From contig NZ_WUCC01000002.1 in NCBI RefSeq assembly GCF_009807095.1, positions 403,882 through 467,881 of the forward strand: 64,000 bases of DNA. Direction: 5' to 3'. A model generated the notes under the pieces. That model made no database searches, was not told the DNA's origin, and saw only the letters and a program-made list of their open reading frames with translations. This document shows, in pieces, positions 42,312 to 50,789 of the stretch. A program made the translations under genes and the position numbers. This stretch comes from Rathayibacter sp. VKM Ac-2754. Its GTDB lineage: Bacteria > Actinomycetota > Actinomycetes > Actinomycetales > Microbacteriaceae. How positions within the stretch are numbered: position 1 is the stretch's first letter; every line of letters starts with the position of its first letter.

Positions 42312-43870
42312 CGCAGCTGGAGCGCCAAGAAGAGGTCCGCGCGGTCCGAGGTGTCCGACAGGTCGCGCTGCGTGAGCTCCTCGACCCGCGCGATGCGGTA
42401 GCGGACCGTGTTGAGGTGCAGGTGCGTCTGCTCCGCGGTGCGCACCCACGAGCCTCCGCACTCGAGGAACGCCGCGAGCGTGGCGACGAGCTGCGAGTTG
42501 TAGCGCGCGTCGTGCTCGACGAGCCGGCCCAGCACGAGCTCGATGAAGACGGTGCGCAGGTGGTCGGGCACCGCGGTCAGCAGCTGCACGGCCGAGGTGA
42601 CCTCGCCCGAGTCGCTGATGCGCACGGCCGAGGTGTCCCCCGGCGCCCCCGGCAGCAGCATGCCGTAGCGCGCCGAGCGCAGCGCCCCGCCGAGAGCCGA
42701 TGACGCCGTCGCCGCACTCGTGCCGACCCGGAGGACCGGCCCGTCGAGCCCGGCACCCGCGCGCCGCAGCGCCGAGGTGACGACGGCGAGCGGATCCGCT
42801 CCGATCGGGATCTCGCTCGAGCCGTCGATCGGCACGATCGCCACGACGCAGCCCTGGGCGTCCCGCCCGACGACGGCGCGGCCGAGGTGCGAGGCGGCGT
42901 CGGTCAGCAGCCAGCGCGCGAGATCGGAGGAGGCGTCCTCCTCGAATCCCGCCGCCACCACCGCGCAGCGACCCGCGCCCGCGAGTCCGAGCTGTCGGAG
43001 GTAGACGGCCGTCTCGGGCTGCTCGCTGTCCTCCTCGATCAGCTCGAGCAGGCGGTCGGCGAGGGCGGAGTCGGCGAGCATCGCGGAGTCGCGCTGCAAC
43101 CGGTAGAGGCCGACCACGCCGGTCAGCTCGGTCACCGCATCGAGCAGCGAGGGGTGCCACTCGTTCCAGTCGCCGGCGACGACGACGAACCACGACGTCG
43201 CCCGGTGCTCGTCGGCTCCGGCGACGACGAAGACCGAGAGCACGCCGCCGTGGGCGTCGGGTACGGTCACCGGGTTCCGGCGCGCGGTGAGACCGGCGCG
43301 CACGACGCGCTCGATCTCGGTCAGGCCGAGCGGCTCGGCGGAGGCGGCGAGGCGGCCGGTCGCGGTCAGCACGCGCACGGGGCGGCCGAGCTCGGTCGAG
43401 GTGCGGGTGATCAGCTCGTCGAGCAGCTGCCCCCGGTAGACCTCGGTGAGCAGCTCCCGCTGGCGCGCGAGGCCCGCGGTCAGCCGCGCGACGCGGTCAC
43501 CGGCGAGCGTGTTCGAGAGGTGCGCGGTGATCGAGGCGAACGACACGTCGGCCGGCACCGCGAACAGCGCGACTCCGTGCGCGCGGCAGGCGGCGATCAC
43601 GTCGTCGGGCACGAAGCCGTAGAGGCCCTCGCCGGCCAGCAGCGCGACGGCGCCCGAGGCCGCGACGGCCGAGACGAAGGTCTCGCTGTCCTCCGGGGTC
43701 CGGCGCCAGACCAGGCCGGTGAGCACGAGCTGGTCGCGCGCGAGGTAGCGCCGCGGATCGAGCAGATCGGTCGTGAACGTCCAGTTGACCGGTCGCGCGA
43801 GCGCCTCCGGGGTGGTGTAGACGGCGCGGATCCGGAGCTGGGGGGCGTCGAGGACGTCCTGGAGCTGCAC
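42308..43870 (-). CDS. pucR: PucR-family transcriptional regulator
   Basis: The 520-residue protein has an N-terminal PucR purine-catabolism domain (about residues 1-125, LQDVLDAPQLRIRAVYTTPEALARPVNWTFTTDL) and a C-terminal HTH_30 domain (about 465-505, TLAAFLECGGSWVRTAEQTHLHLNTVRYRIARVEEL). B. subtilis PucR, of this family, controls urate and allantoin genes. The GTG at 43870 has an excellent GGGGGAG Shine-Dalgarno and lies three bases after uraH. It is thus the last gene of uraD-uraH-pucR and a candidate reader of the GAAAC operators. Confidence 0.9.
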   Translation of the reverse strand: MQLQDVLDAPQLRIRAVYTTPEALARPVNWTFTTDLLDPRRYLARDQLVLTGLVWRRTPEDSETFVSAVAASGAVALLAGEGLYGFVPDDVIAACRAHGVALFAVPADVSFASITAHLSNTLAGDRVARLTAGLARQRELLTEVYRGQLLDELITRTSTELGRPVRVLTATGRLAASAEPLGLTEIERVVRAGLTARRNPVTVPDAHGGVLSVFVVAGADEHRATSWFVVVAGDWNEWHPSLLDAVTELTGVVGLYRLQRDSAMLADSALADRLLELIEEDSEQPETAVYLRQLGLAGAGRCAVVAAGFEEDASSDLARWLLTDAASHLGRAVVGRDAQGCVVAIVPIDGSSEIPIGADPLAVVTSALRRAGAGLDGPVLRVGTSAATASSALGGALRSARYGMLLPGAPGDTSAVRISDSGEVTSAVQLLTAVPDHLRTVFIELVLGRLVEHDARYNSQLVATLAAFLECGGSWVRTAEQTHLHLNTVRYRIARVEELTQRDLSDTSDRADLFLALQLR

Positions 43871-43872
43871 GC

Positions 43873-44211
43873 TCAGCTCCCCCGGTACGTCGAGTAGGCG
43901 AACGGGCTGAGCAGCAGCGGGATGTGGAAGTGCGCCTCGACGTCGTCGAGCCGGAACGCGACCACGACCTCCGGGTAGAACGCGTCGGCACCGAAGTAGG
44001 CCCCGGTGTCGAACACGACGCGGTAGACGCCCGCGGGAAGCGCCTCCGGACCGAAGACCCCGACCCGACCGTCGGCGTCGGTCCGCGCCGTGGCGACGGG
44101 CGACCAGCCGGAGTCGGTGCGCGCCTCGAGCGCGACCGGCACTCCGCTCGCGGGGCGGCCGAGCACGGCGTCGAGCACGTGCGTCGTGACGTGGCTGGCG
44201 TGCGCGCTCAC
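43873..44211 (-). CDS. uraH: 5-hydroxyisourate hydrolase
   Basis: This transthyretin-like enzyme hydrolyses 5-hydroxyisourate, the uricase product. The 112-residue protein begins SHVTTHVLDAVLGRPASGVPV with the active-site His and ends in the diagnostic YRGS tetrapeptide. The FYPEVVVAF and HFHIPLLLSPFAYSTYRGS blocks are intact. It overlaps uraD by four bases. Confidence 0.95.
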   Translation of the reverse strand: MSAHASHVTTHVLDAVLGRPASGVPVALEARTDSGWSPVATARTDADGRVGVFGPEALPAGVYRVVFDTGAYFGADAFYPEVVVAFRLDDVEAHFHIPLLLSPFAYSTYRGS

Positions 44212-44714
44212 GGGCGCACCTCCGCCACGATCGCGCCGGTCTCCGGGCCGAGCGCCCTGACCCGCAGCACGGTGATCTCGCGCAGCTGGTCGGCGACGAT
44301 CCCGCGCTCCGTCTCGTCGTCGAGGCCGAGTCGGCGCTCGAGCTCGGCGACGATCTCGGCGCGGTCGCGGCCGGCGGCGCGGATGAGGAAGACGCGGTCG
44401 AAGCGCTCCTCGTAGGCCCGGTTGCCCGCCAGCAGACGCTCGGCGAGCACCTCGTCACTCGAGCGGCTCGACGCCTGCTCGGCGGCGGCGAACTCGGAGG
44501 AGCGCCCGGCGCCGGCGTGCTTCTCTCCGATCCTGGGGTGGTCGGCGAGTGCGGCCTCGATCTCCTCGGCGGTGAGCGAGCGCGCGACGCGGTCGGCGGC
44601 GGCCGCGAGGGCGTCGGTCGAGGCGTACGGGGCGCCGTCGGCGACCTCGTCGACCCAGCGGGGAACGGCGAGGCAGGCGGTCAGGGCATCGCGGAGGACG
44701 TCGGGTGCGGTCAT
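44208..44714 (-). CDS. uraD: OHCU decarboxylase
   Basis: UraD decarboxylates 2-oxo-4-hydroxy-4-carboxy-5-ureidoimidazoline to S-allantoin. The 168-residue helical protein has the catalytic His in ADHPRIGEKH and the LLAGNRAYEERFDRVFLIRAAGRDRAEI region. A GAGGAG Shine-Dalgarno precedes the ATG. First gene of uraD-uraH-pucR, divergent from the mocA-like gene. Confidence 0.93.
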   Translation of the reverse strand: MTAPDVLRDALTACLAVPRWVDEVADGAPYASTDALAAAADRVARSLTAEEIEAALADHPRIGEKHAGAGRSSEFAAAEQASSRSSDEVLAERLLAGNRAYEERFDRVFLIRAAGRDRAEIVAELERRLGLDDETERGIVADQLREITVLRVRALGPETGAIVAEVRP

Positions 44715-44743
44715 GGGGTCTCCTCGTCGAACGGCGGGTGGGG

Positions 44744-44749
44744 CACGAT
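44744..44749 (+). promoter_or_regulatory. Leaderless -10 box of mocA-like gene
   Basis: CACGAT, then GGGCGG, then the ATG at 44756. The complementary strand reads ATCGTG, in the short gap shared with divergent uraD. Confidence 0.4.
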
Positions 44750-44755
44750 GGGCGG

Positions 44756-45421
44756 ATGGATGCGGCTGCGGTGACCGGGATCGTCCTCGCCGCGGGGGCG
44801 GGACTCCGCGCGGGCGGGCCGAAGGCCCTGCGGCGGACGGCGGACGGGGTGCCGTGGCTGGAGCACGCGGTGCGCCGCCTCGAGGCGGTCGGCTGCGCGC
44901 GGGTGGTCGTGGTCCTCGGCGCGGGGGCGGAGGAGGCCCGGCCGCTCGTCCCGGCCGGCGCCGAGATCGTCGTGGCGACCGAGTGGGCCGAGGGGCTGTC
45001 CGCCTCGCTGCGCGCCGGGCTCGCTGCCGCGGACGGCGACGCGGCCCTGGTGACGCTCGTGGATCTGCCGGACGAGCCCGCCGCGGTCGGTGCGCGCCTG
45101 CTCGAGCGGGCGACGGACGGGCCCGACACTCTCGCCCGCGCGGTCTACGGCGGCCGCCCCGGTCATCCGGTGCTGCTCGGCGCGGCGCACTGGCCGGCGA
45201 TCGCGGAGGGGGCGACAGGTGACAGCGGCGCGCGCGACGTGCTGCGCTCGAGGGGAGCGCAGGAGGTCGAGTGCGGCGATCTCGCCTCGGGACTCGACGA
45301 CGACGGGCCCGCTCACCGCAGCTCCCCCGCCTCGAGCGCCGCGCGCAGCGCGCGCCAGGCGAGTGTCGCGCAGACCGAGCGCACCGGATTGCCCGCCACC
45401 GCGAGCAGCGCCGACTCCTGA
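44756..45421 (+). CDS. MocA-like molybdopterin nucleotidyltransferase
   Basis: The N-terminal part is a MobA/MocA-type NTP transferase: GIVLAAGAGLRAGGPKALRR (about residues 7-26), VVVVLGAGAEEARPL and LVTLVDLPDEPAAVGARLL, with GRPGHPVLLGAAHW. Such enzymes add CMP or GMP to molybdopterin; MocA serves xanthine dehydrogenase-type enzymes. After about residue 182 the sequence (DDDGPAHRSSPASSAARSA) no longer looks like the family and overlaps the convergent SufU-like gene by 109 bases. A frameshift or altered stop may have lengthened it. CACGAT lies six bases before the ATG. Confidence 0.8.
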   Translation: MDAAAVTGIVLAAGAGLRAGGPKALRRTADGVPWLEHAVRRLEAVGCARVVVVLGAGAEEARPLVPAGAEIVVATEWAEGLSASLRAGLAAADGDAALVTLVDLPDEPAAVGARLLERATDGPDTLARAVYGGRPGHPVLLGAAHWPAIAEGATGDSGARDVLRSRGAQEVECGDLASGLDDDGPAHRSSPASSAARSARQASVAQTERTGLPATASSADS

Positions 45422-45729
45422 CCGGAACCGGCCTCGGCCTCCCGTCGCTCCATCGAGGCGAGGAAGCTCTCGATCCGCCCTCGGATCTCTGAGGCGCTGC
45501 GCCCGTCGAGCTCGTCGGCCATCAGCGACGCCGAGCCCTGCGAGACCTCGCAGCCGCGCCCGCTCCAGGCGACACCGACCGCCGACGGCGTGCCGGTGAC
45601 CCGCACCTCGAGCCGGTCGCCGCAGGTCGGCGTGATCAGCTCGGCGCGCCCGACGACGGCGGCCGACGAGTCGGACCGGCCCACGGGGTGGCGCGCGTGA
45701 TCGCGGATGAGCTCGGCGGCAGCGCTCAC
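45313..45729 (-). CDS. SufU/NifU-like iron-sulfur scaffold protein
   Basis: The 138-residue protein aligns by eye with SufU: LIRDHARHPVGR, the first Cys-Asp in TPTCGDRLEV, the second Cys in GRGCEVSQGSASLMADEL and the third in NPVRSVCATLAWRALRAAL. SufU carries zinc and passes sulfur to the SufBCD system. It is normally in a suf operon; here it is the last gene of pucG-allC-rpiR. It may serve the 2Fe-2S clusters of xanthine dehydrogenase, which is inference. The GTG overlaps the rpiR stop. Confidence 0.85.
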   Translation of the reverse strand: MSAAAELIRDHARHPVGRSDSSAAVVGRAELITPTCGDRLEVRVTGTPSAVGVAWSGRGCEVSQGSASLMADELDGRSASEIRGRIESFLASMERREAEAGSGQESALLAVAGNPVRSVCATLAWRALRAALEAGELR

Positions 45730-46580
45730 GCGCGGTCCTCGATCTCGGACAGCTCCGAGTAGACCGTGCTGATCCCGGCGATGCGCTCCCGGGAGTCGCG
45801 GGGCGAGGCGCCGAGCACTCCGGAGGCGAGCAGGGCGGCCGCGCTCATCGCCGCCGCGTAGCTGTCGAAGGCGGCGTCGCTGTCGACGGGGCACTCGAGC
45901 CAGACCGAGACCCGCTCGGCGAAGCGCCGGGCCTGCGGGTCGGCGAGGAGGATCACGGGGACGCCGTGCGCGGCGAGGACGTCGACGAGGGCCGAGAACG
46001 AGGCGGGGCGGCGCCGGAACCCGACCAGCACGACCACGTCGTGCGCCCCCAGACCGGCCAGCTCCTCGCCGAGCGACTGCCCGGGCTGCGGCGCGATCCT
46101 GACCCGGTCGCGCGCCTGCGCCAGCTGCTGCCGCAGGTGCAGGGCCACCGGGTAGCTGTTGCGCATCCCGACGACCACCACCTCCCGAGCGTCGGCGAGC
46201 AGCGTCACCGCCGCCTCGAGCCGGCCGCTCGAGAGGGTCGTCGCCAGACGCAGGAGGTTCGCGCGCTCGCTGTCGAGGTGGGCCGCGAGGGCGTCGCCCG
46301 GCCCGCCGGCGGAGGCGGGGCCGACCGGGACGCCCGAGCTGCGGAGTGCTCGGGCGTGCTCGCGCACCTCCTGCGAGCTGGTGAAGCCGAGGCGCCGGAA
46401 CAGCCGCGAGACCGTCGCCTTCGAGACACCGCTGTTCTGCGCGAGCTCGGTGGCGGTGTAGATCGCGAGATCGCCGAGGTGATCGAGGATGAAGTCGGCC
46501 GCGCGCTGCTCCTGCCGGGACAGGGAGGCGTAGCTCGCGTCGATCCGGTGCCCGATCGAGGGTGCCTCGGCCACGGTCAC
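45726..46580 (-). CDS. RpiR/MurR-family regulator with SIS domain
   Basis: The 284-residue protein has an N-terminal RpiR helix-turn-helix (about residues 10-85, SLSRQEQRAADFILDHLGDLAIYTATELAQNSGVSKATVSRLFRRLG) and a C-terminal SIS domain (about 130-255, VVVVGMRNSYPVALHLRQQL). SIS domains usually sense phosphosugars, but RpiR members also control purine and allantoin genes. The GTG overlaps the allC stop. It is a second candidate for the GAAAC operators, one of which drives its own operon. Confidence 0.88.
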   Translation of the reverse strand: MTVAEAPSIGHRIDASYASLSRQEQRAADFILDHLGDLAIYTATELAQNSGVSKATVSRLFRRLGFTSSQEVREHARALRSSGVPVGPASAGGPGDALAAHLDSERANLLRLATTLSSGRLEAAVTLLADAREVVVVGMRNSYPVALHLRQQLAQARDRVRIAPQPGQSLGEELAGLGAHDVVVLVGFRRRPASFSALVDVLAAHGVPVILLADPQARRFAERVSVWLECPVDSDAAFDSYAAAMSAAALLASGVLGASPRDSRERIAGISTVYSELSEIEDRA

Positions 46581-47821
46581 GCCCGCGACGCCCGGGCGTC
46601 GGCGAAGGCGTGCACCGCCGACTCGAACGCGTCGAGAGCAGTCGCGACATCGGTCACGGTCACGTTCTCGTCGGGGTGGTGGCTCACTCCGCCCTCGCAG
46701 CGGACGAAGAGCATCGCGTAGTCGGTGAGATCGGCGATCGCCATCGCGTCGTGCCCGGCCTTCGAGAAGAGCACCATCGGCTCCGCGTCGCCGGTCGAGC
46801 GGATGCCCTGCCGCACGACGTCCTGCAGCCACTCGGCCGCGACCACGGCCGGGGCCTCGTGGGTCTCCTCGATGGTGAGCGCGAGGCGGCGACGGCGGGC
46901 CGACTCCGACATCGCGTGCTGGATCTCGTCCCAGACGCGATCGCGGACATCGTCGAACTCGGCGCGCAGATCGAGGCTGAACTCGACCCGGCCGGGGATC
47001 ACGTTGACCGCGCCCGGGAACGCCTCGAGCCTGCCCACGGTGGCGATGCAGCCGTGCTCGCGGGCGATGCGCTCGACGGCGAGCACCGCCTCGGCGGCTC
47101 CCGTCAGCGCGTCGCGGCGGCGGTCGAACGGCACTCCCCCGGCGTGGCCGGCCTTGCCGGTCAGCGTCAGCGCGAAGCGGCGCGCTCCAGCGATCGAGGA
47201 GACGACTCCGAGAGCGCGGTCGGCCTCCTCGAGGTACGGCCCCTGCTCGATGTGGGCCTCGAGGTAGGCGAGCACGTCGTCGGAGTCGCGCGCCGCGGTG
47301 CTGATCCGAGAAGGGTCGAGCCCGAACTCGTGGAACGCCTCGACGAGGGTCGTGCCGTGCGCGTCCTCGAGCTCCCACCAGTGCTCGTCCCAGGTGCCCG
47401 CGACAGCGCGCGAGCCGAGCAGGGCTGTGCCGAAGCGGGTGCCCTCCTCGTCGCCGAACGCGACGACCTCGATCGCGAAGGGCAGTCGGGTGCCCGCGGC
47501 GTTCAGCCTCGAGACGACGGCGATCGCGAGGATCACGCCGAGGATCCCGTCGTAGCGGCCCGCGTTCGGCACCGTGTCGAGGTGGGAGCCGAGCAGCAGC
47601 GCGGGGAGCCCCGGCGTCGAGCCCTCGTAGCGGCCGCACTGGTTGCCCGCGGCGTCCTGCCACGAGCGCATGCCTGCGTCCTCCATCCAGCGGGCCGCCA
47701 TCGCGTTGACGCGGGCGTGCTCGGGAGAGAGGTAGACGCGCTCGATCGCGCCGCGCGTGCTCGAGACCGCCGCGAGCTCGTCGCAGCGCGCCATGATCTC
47801 GGCGGCGTCGACCGCGCTCAT
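46577..47821 (-). CDS. allC: Allantoate amidohydrolase
   Basis: AllC hydrolyses allantoate to S-ureidoglycine, CO2 and ammonia. The 414-residue M20-family hydrolase has the metal motifs GSHLDTVPNAGRYDGILGV, FGDEEGTRFG and AHIEQGPYLEEADRALGVV, and the substrate-dimer segment TGKAGHAGGVPFDRRRDAL with FSKAGHDAMAIADLT. The ATG at 47821 overlaps the pucG stop; the longer open frame upstream is the shadow of pucG. Confidence 0.92.
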   Translation of the reverse strand: MSAVDAAEIMARCDELAAVSSTRGAIERVYLSPEHARVNAMAARWMEDAGMRSWQDAAGNQCGRYEGSTPGLPALLLGSHLDTVPNAGRYDGILGVILAIAVVSRLNAAGTRLPFAIEVVAFGDEEGTRFGTALLGSRAVAGTWDEHWWELEDAHGTTLVEAFHEFGLDPSRISTAARDSDDVLAYLEAHIEQGPYLEEADRALGVVSSIAGARRFALTLTGKAGHAGGVPFDRRRDALTGAAEAVLAVERIAREHGCIATVGRLEAFPGAVNVIPGRVEFSLDLRAEFDDVRDRVWDEIQHAMSESARRRRLALTIEETHEAPAVVAAEWLQDVVRQGIRSTGDAEPMVLFSKAGHDAMAIADLTDYAMLFVRCEGGVSHHPDENVTVTDVATALDAFESAVHAFADARASRA

Positions 47822-49083
47822 GCCGCGCCTCCGCGCGACGCCTCGTAGACCCCGTAGGCGCCCGCGACTCCGCCGCCCGGAGCGACGGAGGCACCCGCGC
47901 GCCGCAGCACCGACTCGAGCGCCGACAGCGTGGTCAGCACCGCGTCGGTGCGCGCGTTGTAGCCCATGGTCCCGATCCGCCAGACCTTGCCGTGCAGGGG
48001 GCCGAAGGAGGTGCCGATCTCGATGCCGAAGTCCTCGAGCATCGTGCCGCGCACCGCGTCGCCGTTCACTCCCTCGGGGATGTGCACCGCCACGACGTTG
48101 TTCATCTTGTGCGCGACGTCGCCGAAGACCTCGAGCCCGAGACCGCGGACGCCCTCGAGCATCGCCTCGCCGTGCAGCACGTGCCGGGCGATCGTGTTCT
48201 CGAGGCCCTCCTCGACGACGATGCGCGCGCACTCGCGGGCGCCGTAGAGCATCGTGGTGGCCTCGGTGTGGTGGTTGAGCCGGCGCGGTCCCCAGTAGTC
48301 GAAGATCATGCCGAGATCGAAGTAGTTCGAGCGGATCGGGCGCGCGCTCACGGCGTCACCCGCATCGCGGATGCCCGCCTCGATGGACTTCCGCGACTCG
48401 ATCACCGCGACGGCCTTCTCCGAGAAGGTCGCGGGTGCCGAGCCGGACGGCCCGCCGAGGCACTTCTGCAGACCGGCGGTGACCGCGTCGAGGCCGAGCT
48501 GGTCGGCGTGGAAGACGTTGCCCGCCAGCGACGCGGTGACGTCGGTGTAGAAGAGCACGCCGTGCTTGTCGCACAGAGCGCCGAGCTCCTCGAGCGGCTG
48601 CGCCATCGTCGTCGAGGTGTCGCCGTGCACGACGGCCAGGACCTTCGGTCGCACCCGCTCGATCGCCTCGGCGATGACCGAGACCGGGAAGACCTGGCCC
48701 CACTCCGCCTCGATCACGTGCACCTCGGCTCCGCAGCGCTCGGCGATCTCACGGAGGAGGTGGCCGAACCGCCCGAAGACAGGGACGAGCACGCGATCGC
48801 CGGGCTCGAGCATCGACACGAGCGCCGCCTCGATGCCCGCGCGGCTGGTGCCGTCGACGAGCAGCGTCTTCTCGTTCGCGGTGTCGAAGACGCGGCGGTA
48901 CAGCTCCTGCGTCTCGTTCATGGCGGTGGTCATCGCCGGGTCGTACTGGCCGACCAGCTGCGCCGACATCGCGCGGAGCACGCGCGGATCGGCGTTGATC
49001 GGACCGGGGCCCATCAGCAGCCGCGGCGGCGGGTCGATCGGGAGGAACGTCGAGGGCGCGGGCACGGACGGGATGGGGACCAC
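47818..49083 (-). CDS. pucG: (S)-ureidoglycine-glyoxylate aminotransferase
   Basis: PucG moves the amino group of ureidoglycine to glyoxylate, giving oxalurate and glycine. The class V PLP fold shows RLLMGPGPINADPRVLRAMSAQLVGQYDP, LLVDGTSRAGIEAALVSML, VVHGDTSTTMAQPLEEL, FYTDVTASLAGN and the PLP Lys in GLQKCLGGPSG. The frame is open to a GTG at 49128, but TAGGAT immediately before that codon would start transcription downstream of it, so I use the GTG at 49083 (421 residues). It leads pucG-allC-rpiR-sufU. Confidence 0.87.
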   Translation of the reverse strand: MVPIPSVPAPSTFLPIDPPPRLLMGPGPINADPRVLRAMSAQLVGQYDPAMTTAMNETQELYRRVFDTANEKTLLVDGTSRAGIEAALVSMLEPGDRVLVPVFGRFGHLLREIAERCGAEVHVIEAEWGQVFPVSVIAEAIERVRPKVLAVVHGDTSTTMAQPLEELGALCDKHGVLFYTDVTASLAGNVFHADQLGLDAVTAGLQKCLGGPSGSAPATFSEKAVAVIESRKSIEAGIRDAGDAVSARPIRSNYFDLGMIFDYWGPRRLNHHTEATTMLYGARECARIVVEEGLENTIARHVLHGEAMLEGVRGLGLEVFGDVAHKMNNVVAVHIPEGVNGDAVRGTMLEDFGIEIGTSFGPLHGKVWRIGTMGYNARTDAVLTTLSALESVLRRAGASVAPGGGVAGAYGVYEASRGGAA

Positions 49084-49128
49084 CTCTTCGCAGACGGACG
49101 GACAGAGAAAAACCTGTTTCAGTCGCAC

Positions 49129-49160
49129 ATCCTACGCAACAGACGTTTCTCGGGTGTTTC
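49129..49160 (-). promoter_or_regulatory. Promoter and GAAAC-repeat operator of pucG operon
   Basis: Coding-strand order is GAAAC (49156-49160), six bases, GAAAC (49145-49149), ten bases, TAGGAT -10 (49129-49134). Phasing and offset are the same as at 8-oxoguanine deaminase. The repeat overlaps the -35 position, which suits a repressor. Confidence 0.65.
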
Positions 49161-49207
49161 GAGTTCCGGCGTCTCCGCGGGTCGGAGGGAGGTGGGTCTC
49201 GCAGCTC

Positions 49208-49249
49208 GCTGGTCGAGCAGCCCGCGCAGCGGGCGTATCGAGATCCACC
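49208..49249 (-). repeat. REP-like repeat, single copy
   Basis: GCTGGTCGAGCAGCCCGCGC, then AGCGGGCGTATCGAGATCCACC, is a minus-oriented copy of the family, with an intact GCCCGC/GCGGGC stem. It lies between the amidase stop and the pucG promoter. Confidence 0.85.
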
Positions 49250-49265
49250 TCCCTGCGAACGCGAG

Positions 49266-50789
49266 CTATCCCGCCAGCCCCGCCGCCACGTCGAGCAGCG
49301 CCAGATCCGCCCCGCGCGGCCCCACGAGGCACAGCCCCACCGGCTTCCCGTCGACCACCAGCCGCGGAACCGACAGCGCCGGATACCCGCCGATCCCCGC
49401 GAGGCACGTCAGCCCGAGCGTCGCCGTCCGCGCCGCATCGATGACCTCGGCCGACGCGTCCAGCGCCGGCGCGACCGACGACGCCGACGGCAGCAGCAGC
49501 ACACGCCACCCGAGCGCCGTGTCCAGCGCATCCCTGAACTCCGCCAGCCTCTCCCGCGCCGCCGCCTCCGTCGCCGCGTCGACGCGCGCCGCCGCGTCGA
49601 ACCGCGCCTGCACGTCGGCCGCCAGCACCCCGGGGTGGGCCGCGACCCACTCGCCGTCCGACGCCCACGCCTCCGCCGCCTGCACCAGCCGGAACGCCTC
49701 GAACATCTCCGCGACCGGCGGCAGCTCGATCCGCTCCACCTCGAGCCCGTCCACCACCGCCGAGAACGCCGCACGCACGCCCGGATCCACCTGCTCGAGC
49801 AGCGCCTCCGCCACCACGAAGCCGCCGACACTCTCCGAAGGCGCCCCCGCCAGCCCGGCAGTCGCCACCCGCCGCAGCGTCGCGACGTCGCGGGTGAGCC
49901 AGCCGACCGTGTCGAAGCTCGGCGCGAGCGGCAGCAGCCCCGCTACCGGCACCGCCCCGTGCGTCGTGCGCAGCCCCCACAGCCCCTGGTACGACGCGGG
50001 CACCCGGATCGACCCCGCCGTGTCCGTCGCCAGCCCGACCGACGCCTGCCCGAGCGACACCGCCGTCGCCGGTCCGCTCGACGATCCGCCCGGGATCGCC
50101 CCCGGCACCGCGGGATTCGGCGGTGTCCCGTAGCCGGAGTTCCGCCCTGCGATGCTGTACGCGAACTCGTCGGTCTGCGCGATCCCGCGCACCGAGGCTC
50201 CCGCGCCGAGCAGCATCGCGACGGCGGGAGCGGTCGCGCGTTCGACCGGCGCCTCCGCGAGTCGCGCGGGCAGCCCCGCGCCGATCCGCTGCCCCTCGAT
50301 GGCGAAGAGGTCCTTGACCGCGACGTCGAGGCCGTCGAGCGCTCCGGAGGCGGCGGCCGGCACGAGCGGCGCGCCGACAGCCCGCCAGACCCGCGGGTCC
50401 AGGGCCGCCGCGGGAGCCTGCACCTGCGCCGCGCGCACGCGCCAGACCCCGGAGTCGCGAGTCCAGAGCTGCGTGACGAGGCCGCGCCCGCCGCGGACCG
50501 GCACGTTCACCGTCACGACCAGCGCCGTGTCCGGGTCGACCGCGCGCACGTGCAGCTCGGCCAGGGCGCGCGGAGGCGTCCCGCCCCGCCGCCCGCGGAA
50601 ACCGGTGATCGCGTCGTGCCCCACGAGCAGTCCGGAGGCGTCGCCCCGCAGCGTCGTCGGCGCGCGGACGAACGCGTCGGCGAGGGCGGGCACGTCGTCG
50701 GCCGCGAGGGCCGCTTCGTAGGCCTCGACCGCGTCGACGAGACCCTCCGGCAGCTCGCCCTCGAGCGTCGTCACGCGCGGGTCAGTCAT
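49266..50789 (-). CDS. AtzH-like (DUF3225) domain fused to amidase
   Basis: Residues 1 to about 125 form a SnoaL-like AtzH/HpxZ domain (AYEAALAADDVPALADAFV, GRRGGTPPRALAELHVRAVDPDTALVV). Residues about 145-507 are an amidase-signature enzyme with the Ser-Ser-Lys triad in DVAVKDLFAIEG, PGGSSSGPA and DTAGSIRVPA. In the AtzE/AtzH pair an amidase and a decarboxylase act in turn on carboxylated ureas; in Klebsiella, hpxY/hpxZ serve oxalurate. Lying next to pucG, which makes oxalurate, this fusion may yield oxamate. 507 residues; ATG overlaps the acetamidase stop by eight bases. Confidence 0.87.
   Translation of the reverse strand: MTDPRVTTLEGELPEGLVDAVEAYEAALAADDVPALADAFVRAPTTLRGDASGLLVGHDAITGFRGRRGGTPPRALAELHVRAVDPDTALVVTVNVPVRGGRGLVTQLWTRDSGVWRVRAAQVQAPAAALDPRVWRAVGAPLVPAAASGALDGLDVAVKDLFAIEGQRIGAGLPARLAEAPVERATAPAVAMLLGAGASVRGIAQTDEFAYSIAGRNSGYGTPPNPAVPGAIPGGSSSGPATAVSLGQASVGLATDTAGSIRVPASYQGLWGLRTTHGAVPVAGLLPLAPSFDTVGWLTRDVATLRRVATAGLAGAPSESVGGFVVAEALLEQVDPGVRAAFSAVVDGLEVERIELPPVAEMFEAFRLVQAAEAWASDGEWVAAHPGVLAADVQARFDAAARVDAATEAAARERLAEFRDALDTALGWRVLLLPSASSVAPALDASAEVIDAARTATLGLTCLAGIGGYPALSVPRLVVDGKPVGLCLVGPRGADLALLDVAAGLAG

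Noticed and set aside
49084..49128. GTG at 49128 as the pucG start
   Set aside because: A TAGGAT -10 box lies directly before it, so the transcript would start after this codon; the extra residues (RLKQVFLCPSVCEE) are not like the family. The choice is not certain.
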